Origin: JAXLWB01 sp046328715
GTDB lineage: Bacteria; Chloroflexota; Anaerolineae; Caldilineales; Caldilineaceae
Direction of reading: 5' to 3'
DNA: 48,858 bases
Assembly: GCA_046328715.1 (NCBI GenBank)
Contig: JAXLWB010000069.1
Location: 1 to 48,858 of the forward strand
Part shown: positions 44,429-48,858 of the stretch, piece after piece
Numbering within the stretch: the stretch's first letter is position 1
Layout: every line of letters begins with the position of its first letter
Notes under the pieces: model-generated
Database searches by the model: none
What the model saw: the letters and a program-made list of their open reading frames with translations, nothing else
Told to the model about the DNA's origin: nothing
Made by a program: the position numbers and the translations under genes

Positions 44429-45283
44429 TTACCCCTTCACCCCGCTAATCACAATCCCCTGTAAAAAGATGCGCTGGGTGACAAAGAAGATCGCAATTGG
44501 CACCAGGGTAGAAACGGCGGTCATGGCCATCAGGTATTGCACATCGGTCTGGGTGCGCCCGACAAAGCGGGTAAGCCCCAAGGTCACCGTGAAGAGATCG
44601 GGCGAGTTGAGGTAGATCAGTGGACCGAAAAAGTCGTTCCAGCTCCAGGTAAACTGGTAGATCGCCACTACCAACAATGGTGCCAACAGTTGTGGCAGCA
44701 AAATGCGAAAGAAGACGCCAATGCGACTACAGCCATCGATCAGCGCTGCCTCATCGTATTCGCGCGGGATGGTCAACATGAACTGACGGAGTAGAAAGAT
44801 GCTAAAGGCGTCGCCAAAGAAGAGCGGCACAATCAACGGCTTGTAGGTGTTAACCCAGCCGAGTTTGGCAAAGATCATAAAAAGCGGGATCAGTGTCACC
44901 TGACCGGGCAACATCATGGTGGCGAGGACCAGGGCAAAGAGGAAAGCGCGCCCTGGAAAGTCGATGCGGGCAAAGGCGTAGGCCGCAATCGAACAGGAGA
45001 AGAGCACAGCAACGACGTTGAGCAGGGTAATGAGTGACGTGTTGCCAAAAAAGTTCGCAAAATTACCTTTGTTCCAGGCTTCAATAAAATTTTGCCAACG
45101 ATAGACCTCCGGGATCCACACTGGCGGCACCTGCCAGATCGTCCGTGCATCTTTGCCAGCCGTCAACAGCATCCATGCCCAAGGGATCAGGAATAGTATC
45201 GCGCCTGGCAAGACGAGGAGGATCAAACCGAATTGACGGAAAAACTCGCGTCCCAGCCTTTGTGACTGACTTGTCAACTTCAT
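44429..45283 (-). CDS. ABC sugar transporter permease, MalG type
   Basis: An inner-membrane subunit of a CUT1-family carbohydrate importer. The 284-residue protein has six predicted membrane segments (FGLILLVLPGAILFLIPWAW; FLFALVLATMMLPGQVTLIP; the last near MAMTAVSTLVPIAIFFV) and the cytoplasmic EAA loop YDEAALIDGCSRIGVFFRIL, which docks the ATPase. Its start is adjacent to the stop of the other permease gene, as expected for translational coupling. The ATPase gene is not in the window; a shared MsmK/UgpC-type ATPase encoded elsewhere is usual for this family. Confidence 0.93.
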   Translation of the reverse strand: MKLTSQSQRLGREFFRQFGLILLVLPGAILFLIPWAWMLLTAGKDARTIWQVPPVWIPEVYRWQNFIEAWNKGNFANFFGNTSLITLLNVVAVLFSCSIAAYAFARIDFPGRAFLFALVLATMMLPGQVTLIPLFMIFAKLGWVNTYKPLIVPLFFGDAFSIFLLRQFMLTIPREYDEAALIDGCSRIGVFFRILLPQLLAPLLVVAIYQFTWSWNDFFGPLIYLNSPDLFTVTLGLTRFVGRTQTDVQYLMAMTAVSTLVPIAIFFVTQRIFLQGIVISGVKG

Positions 45284-46198
45284 CTACCTGCCTGCCTCCC
45301 CTTCGTAATAGACCCAGCGTTTCGACCACTGCTGAAACAAGATAGTAAACGTAACAATGATGGCAAAGAGCACCCAAGCCACCGCCGAGGCATAACCAAA
45401 ACGCACCTGAGCAAAGGCCTTGTTGTAGAGATAGAGCACCATACTCAGCGTCGCATTGTTGGGTCCGCCTTTGGTCATGATCAGGGCCTGAGTGAAGAGC
45501 TGAAAGGCACCGATCAAGCTGATGGTGACGCTAAAGAGGATGGTCGGCGAGAGCATCGGGATGGTCACCGCCCAGAAGCGTTGCCAACCATTGGCCCCAT
45601 CAATCAACGCTGCTTCGTAAAGGTGGGTAGGAATGCCTTGCAGACCCGCCAAGAAGAGCAACACATTCGATCCGACACTCCAGACGCTCAGCAGGATAAT
45701 AGCAGGCAATGCCCAATTGGAATCAAAGAGCCAGTTCGGTCCTGTGATACCCAACGCGCCAAGCACATTGTTGATCAACCCAGCACGCGGATTAAAAATT
45801 TGTAGCCACACCAACGAAGCAGCCACCCCAGAAATCACGGTCGGCAAATAATAGATGGTGCGCCATACGCCCAGCCCAGCAATTTTCTGGTTGAGCAAGA
45901 GTGCAATCAGCAGCGAGACTGCTGCGCCTAATGGGACTGAGGTAAAGGCGTAAAGGAAGGTCACTTTGAGGCTTTGCCAAAAGAGCGGATCGCTCATCAG
46001 CTCCTGGTAATTCTTCGCCCCGACAAAGTAGTTGCGCGTCAAAAGATCGGACTCATAGAAGCTCAACCCAAAGGAAAAGAGCATCGGTCCTACCACAAAA
46101 GCCAGAATCCCAATCAGCCAGGGGGTCAGGCAAAGATAGGCGGTGATAATATCCTGTTGTCGTTGGGTCAGGTGAAAAAAACGTGGTTGTGAAGACAT
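45284..46198 (-). CDS. ABC sugar transporter permease, MalF/UgpA type
   Basis: The partner permease of the importer. The 304-residue protein has the N-terminal segment AYLCLTPWLIGILAFVVGPM, several further membrane helices and the EAA loop YEAALIDGANGWQRFWAVTI, then the family segment FTQALIMTKGGPNNATLSMV. It lacks the long periplasmic domain of enteric MalF. The binding protein gene lies 103 bases upstream, separated by a repeat-rich hairpin that may set different mRNA levels for the binding protein and the permeases. Confidence 0.93.
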   Translation of the reverse strand: MSSQPRFFHLTQRQQDIITAYLCLTPWLIGILAFVVGPMLFSFGLSFYESDLLTRNYFVGAKNYQELMSDPLFWQSLKVTFLYAFTSVPLGAAVSLLIALLLNQKIAGLGVWRTIYYLPTVISGVAASLVWLQIFNPRAGLINNVLGALGITGPNWLFDSNWALPAIILLSVWSVGSNVLLFLAGLQGIPTHLYEAALIDGANGWQRFWAVTIPMLSPTILFSVTISLIGAFQLFTQALIMTKGGPNNATLSMVLYLYNKAFAQVRFGYASAVAWVLFAIIVTFTILFQQWSKRWVYYEGEAGR

Positions 46199-46203
46199 AA
46201 AAA

Positions 46204-46300
46204 ATGGTGAATGGTGAATGGTTAGCGGTTAATGGTTAATGAGCAAGCGTCAAGTGATGCTACTTGACAATTACCCATCAACCATTACCTGTTACCCATT
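46204..46300. repeat. GGTTAATGGTTAATG inverted-repeat element between binding protein and permease genes
   Basis: The left part (46204-46240) is a run of TGGTGAA and GGTTAAT heptamer units. The right part (46271-46300) carries the complements ACCCATCAACCATTACCTGT to TACCCATT. An inner TCAAGT/ACTTGA stem (46250-46255, 46262-46267) sits between them. The element ends one base before the stop codon of the binding protein gene on the minus strand. Probably a 3' structure that attenuates read-through or protects the upstream message. Confidence 0.6.
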
Positions 46301-46301
46301 C

Positions 46302-47735
46302 TTATCCTGCGCGGGCGGCTTCAGCTTTTTGGGCGTCAGTCACTTTTTGGGCGACATCCTTCATAATCTCGACCGATTCCTTGCCTTCGACGAAGATCGA
46401 CTCCATGGCTGGGTTGATGATTTCGTCGGCGACGGATTGATAGCGGAAAAGTTGTGGCGCACGGGCTTCACCGCTGGTCAACTGATCGATCACGACCTCA
46501 AGTTCGACGGTGGTCAGGCGTGCATCGAGTTTGCGCAATGTATCCGGCCACTTATTGGCGGAGCTGACCAAACCTGGAATACGTCCAGCCTTGGTAGCGA
46601 TATTATCTTGATAGTACTCACTCACACTCATCCATTTGAGGAATTGCCACACCGCATCCTGGTTGCCGCGCTCGGTGACGCCCTTGTAGACACACCAAAT
46701 ATCCGGCGCACCCATCGAGGCTTGATCTTTCGGTCCCTTGGCGACATGCGCAATATTCCAGGAACCTTCAGGCAAATTCTCAGCCAGTGAGAAGAATTGA
46801 TCAGCGCTGCGTTCGGCAAAGGCGACAATGTTGGCGGGCAGTACACCGGTCCAAGTATTGGGAATGCCGGTCGCAGTGATTTGATTGGTCTGCGCAAAAC
46901 AGTTGATATCCCACATGCCCTGGCGAATCCATTCTAGGGCTTGCAAGGCAGCATCTTCGCCCAGGTTGCAGGTCATGTAATCATTCGCATCGCGCACACT
47001 GCCACCAAAGGCCTCGACATAATAGAAGTAGCCCAGTGCAAAATCGGGTCGCAGTTGAGCACCCCAACGTTTCACCGTATCGCCGTCCTTTTGCATCAAT
47101 TTGGTGGCGGCTTCGGTGTATTGATCCGTCGTCCAATCCTTGGTGGGTAGAGGAACGCCGGCTTCTTCAAACGCAGTTTTGCTATAATAAACGCTGGTCA
47201 CATCGATATCCGTGATCGTCCCCATGCGAATCTGGTTGATCGGATCCCAACATTGTTCCCAACCCGACTTGAGGAAAATCTCTTCAGCGTTGGGAATATC
47301 GGCATCAACCAGCGGCTGAATATCGAGCAATTGCTTCTTTTCGGCCCAGGTATTGATGATCGGCGGCCAGACTGACATGACGTCGGGTGCGGTGCCGGCA
47401 GCCATGTTGGTCAAGGTTTTGGTTTCCCAACCATCACCGTGCGGCTCCCAGAGCAATTCGACATCGCCATGCTCTTGCTTGTACTGCGGGAAGGCCTCGT
47501 TCTGGTTGAATTCGTTCCAGGTCTGCCCGGGCACATAGGCAAACCAGTCAAAGCTGGCATAGCGAATCTGCTTGGGGGAGGATGCGGGTGCAGCAGCATC
47601 GCCGCCGCTGGCAGGTGCTTCTGCTGCCGGTTGAGACGCGGGCGCAGAAGGGGCACAAGCGGCCAAGGCTGTCACGCCTGCGGTGAATGCACTCAAACGC
47701 AAAAAGTCACGACGAGAAAGAAACTTTGCTTCCAT
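46302..47735 (-). CDS. Sugar ABC transporter substrate-binding lipoprotein (Tat-type)
   Basis: An extracellular solute-binding protein of family 1, which delivers oligosaccharides to the permeases. The 477-residue protein starts MEAKFLSRRDFLRLSAFTAG with a twin-arginine SRRDFL motif, and the signal ends in a lipobox LAAC with lipid-anchored Cys27. A Ser/Ala/Pro linker follows. The mature part shows GTAPDVMSVWPP, DVTSVYYSKTAFEEAGVPLP and AVWQFLKWMS, typical of the class. It sits between GH4 and the two permeases, which suggests that the ligand is a GH4 substrate. Confidence 0.92.
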   Translation of the reverse strand: MEAKFLSRRDFLRLSAFTAGVTALAACAPSAPASQPAAEAPASGGDAAAPASSPKQIRYASFDWFAYVPGQTWNEFNQNEAFPQYKQEHGDVELLWEPHGDGWETKTLTNMAAGTAPDVMSVWPPIINTWAEKKQLLDIQPLVDADIPNAEEIFLKSGWEQCWDPINQIRMGTITDIDVTSVYYSKTAFEEAGVPLPTKDWTTDQYTEAATKLMQKDGDTVKRWGAQLRPDFALGYFYYVEAFGGSVRDANDYMTCNLGEDAALQALEWIRQGMWDINCFAQTNQITATGIPNTWTGVLPANIVAFAERSADQFFSLAENLPEGSWNIAHVAKGPKDQASMGAPDIWCVYKGVTERGNQDAVWQFLKWMSVSEYYQDNIATKAGRIPGLVSSANKWPDTLRKLDARLTTVELEVVIDQLTSGEARAPQLFRYQSVADEIINPAMESIFVEGKESVEIMKDVAQKVTDAQKAEAARAG

Positions 47736-47761
47736 TGAAAAACTTCTCCTTTGTGGGAATG

Positions 47762-47897
47762 CAACCCCACCCTAGCCCTCCCAAAACGAGGGAGGGAACT
47801 GTCACGGGGATGATTCAGTTTGGTGGACAGTAGAGAGAACAAAATCCGTCCCTTCACGGTCCCCTCCCTACAGCAGGGGAGGGTTAGGGTGGGGTCG
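47762..47897. repeat. MITE-like element with CCCCACCCTA(A/G)CCCTCCC termini
   Basis: CAACCCCACCCTAGCCCTCC (from 47762) faces GGGGAGGGTTAGGGTGGGGT ending near 47897, so the outer arms pair over about 21 bp with two mismatches. Each arm also folds on itself: CCCTCCC/GGGAGGG on the left and CCCCTCCC/GGGGAGGG on the right. It fills the gap between the GH4 and binding protein genes and ends two bases from the GH4 stop. Confidence 0.65.
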
Positions 47898-47899
47898 CT

Positions 47900-48858
47900 T
47901 TATTTATAATGCTTTCTCATTTCCTCATGATAAGGTAACGCCAAAATCTCCTCCATCAGCGCTCGGGCTTGATCTTCAGAGCGCGTCCACGGATCCATCA
48001 TGATCAGTTGTAAGAGTAGTTCTTTGCTGCCGGTTTCGAGAGCTTTTAGTTCGATGTTGACAGGCGCCACCCGTTCTGCCAGGATGAAAGAGATCAATTC
48101 CGTAGGCAGAGGATGGGTCTGGATGCCTTGAATGCCGCGCTTGCTGACATGGGTGGGAATTTCCACTTCAAAATCAGCCGGAATGCCAGGAACAAAGTTA
48201 CCTGTGTTAAAAATGTTGGCGATCAAGGTGCGGGGAACATCACAGGCAATCGACTCGATCATCGGTACCATCACCTCGCCCGACATCTGGGGTGGATAGT
48301 GCTCGCTGACTTTAATTGACTTGTTATCGACGACCTGGCGAATCTCGGCGACCTCTTCCTCACAATGGCTGAAGTACCTGTCCCACCAGGCTTGTGGATC
48401 CTCTTGCCAGCGTGCTTCGGTAGCCTCGTCGGTGTGATACCACCAGGGCCAGGTGCCGCCGCCAGGGTTGGCAGTATCTCCCACTGGGAAAGCGCCAAAA
48501 CGTTTGTAAAGATCAAAGGCTTTGGGACCGGTTAGGGTGCTGCGTCGAGTCTGGCTTTTCCAATAGTCGGCAGCGTTTTCTTCCAACCATTTGTCAATCA
48601 AGGGAAAGGCATCCTGCCCTTTGTAATAAAAATGGGTGAGCCAGACCGAATGGTTGACGCCAGGGATCTCATAGGAAATCTGATTGCGCTCAAGTCCCAG
48701 CGCGTCGGCCAGGTGATAGACCCCGCCAAAGCCATGACACAAGCCCACCGCCTTAGCTTGTGGATACTTGCGCCCCATCATCGTAATGCCCGCCAGCACA
48801 GGATTGGCGACTTGCAGCAGCCACGCATTCGGACAGAGATCCAGTATATCCTGCAAGA
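47900..48858 (-). CDS. Glycoside hydrolase family 4 enzyme, N-terminal part outside the window
   Basis: GH4 enzymes cleave alpha- or beta-glycosides by an NAD- and Mn-dependent oxidation/elimination mechanism. About 319 codons are present; the NAD-binding N-terminus (roughly 130-150 residues) lies past 48858. Visible are NPVLAGITMMGRKYP, the metal-binding Cys in VGLCHGFGGVYHLADALGLE and the metal-binding His in IPGVNHSVWLTHFYYKG. The CHGF motif is, as far as I recall, of the CHG group reported for alpha-glucuronidase or galacturonidase members, rather than the CHSV of alpha-galactosidases; this specificity is tentative. It is the first visible gene of the transporter operon and presumably cleaves the imported sugar. 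Confidence 0.87.
   Translation of the reverse strand, partial: LQDILDLCPNAWLLQVANPVLAGITMMGRKYPQAKAVGLCHGFGGVYHLADALGLERNQISYEIPGVNHSVWLTHFYYKGQDAFPLIDKWLEENAADYWKSQTRRSTLTGPKAFDLYKRFGAFPVGDTANPGGGTWPWWYHTDEATEARWQEDPQAWWDRYFSHCEEEVAEIRQVVDNKSIKVSEHYPPQMSGEVMVPMIESIACDVPRTLIANIFNTGNFVPGIPADFEVEIPTHVSKRGIQGIQTHPLPTELISFILAERVAPVNIELKALETGSKELLLQLIMMDPWTRSEDQARALMEEILALPYHEEMRKHYK

Overview
The window looks like chromosome of a Chloroflexota bacterium, probably the Anaerolineae/Caldilineales group. This is judged from gene content only: several large SARP-type STAND regulators, a LysM/PA14 secreted protein with a proline-rich linker, two secreted proteins ending in a YLPL/YLPM-R tail, a paired acyl-CoA dehydrogenase operon and a ClpC-type unfoldase. 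No rRNA, tRNA or CRISPR array was found. Genus is not resolvable by eye.

Layout. (1) 1-884: the 3' half of lepA. (2) About 890-12,600: a block in which every recognisable gene is broken by small insertions or deletions although its protein motifs are still easy to read across frames. It holds a small protein plus LAGLIDADG homing endonuclease cassette, an XRE-type regulator, an ATPase/HNH pair resembling the Septu (PtuAB) defence type, rsmA/ksgA, a SARP-ATPase regulator, a DUF1992 gene and a second SARP-ATPase regulator. Several indels lie in homopolymers and housekeeping genes are hit as often as accessory ones, so local consensus error is at least as likely as decay. (3) 13,511-15,317: a MalT-like STAND ATPase without its usual DNA-binding domain, a strong terminator, and a convergent 54-codon gene for a small secreted basic peptide. 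(4) 15,840-26,203: adenine deaminase, a beta-CASP metallo-beta-lactamase nuclease with a Fur/Zur-like box at its promoter, the LysM-PA14 protein, a YbaK deacylase, a HAD hydrolase, a GCS2 ligase and clpC. (5) 26,633-32,791: a large secreted zinc metallopeptidase and two adjacent acyl-CoA dehydrogenases. (6) 33,136-43,559: L,D-transpeptidase, PHP phosphatase, mnmA, a small membrane protein, a secreted Asp-box propeller protein and an intact SARP-ATPase-TPR regulator. (7) 43,623-48,858, all minus strand: a carbohydrate operon of GH4 glycosidase, Tat lipoprotein binding protein, two permeases and an SDR dehydrogenase.

A recurrent structural theme is a hairpin whose arms are built of short repeats, with a different repeat at each site. 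These hairpins sit directly against or across the stop codon of the preceding gene at about eight places, and similar elements lie inside two broken genes. Classical GC-rich terminators with long perfect stems are also present after the STAND gene, the LysM gene, clpC, the metallopeptidase and the L,D-transpeptidase.
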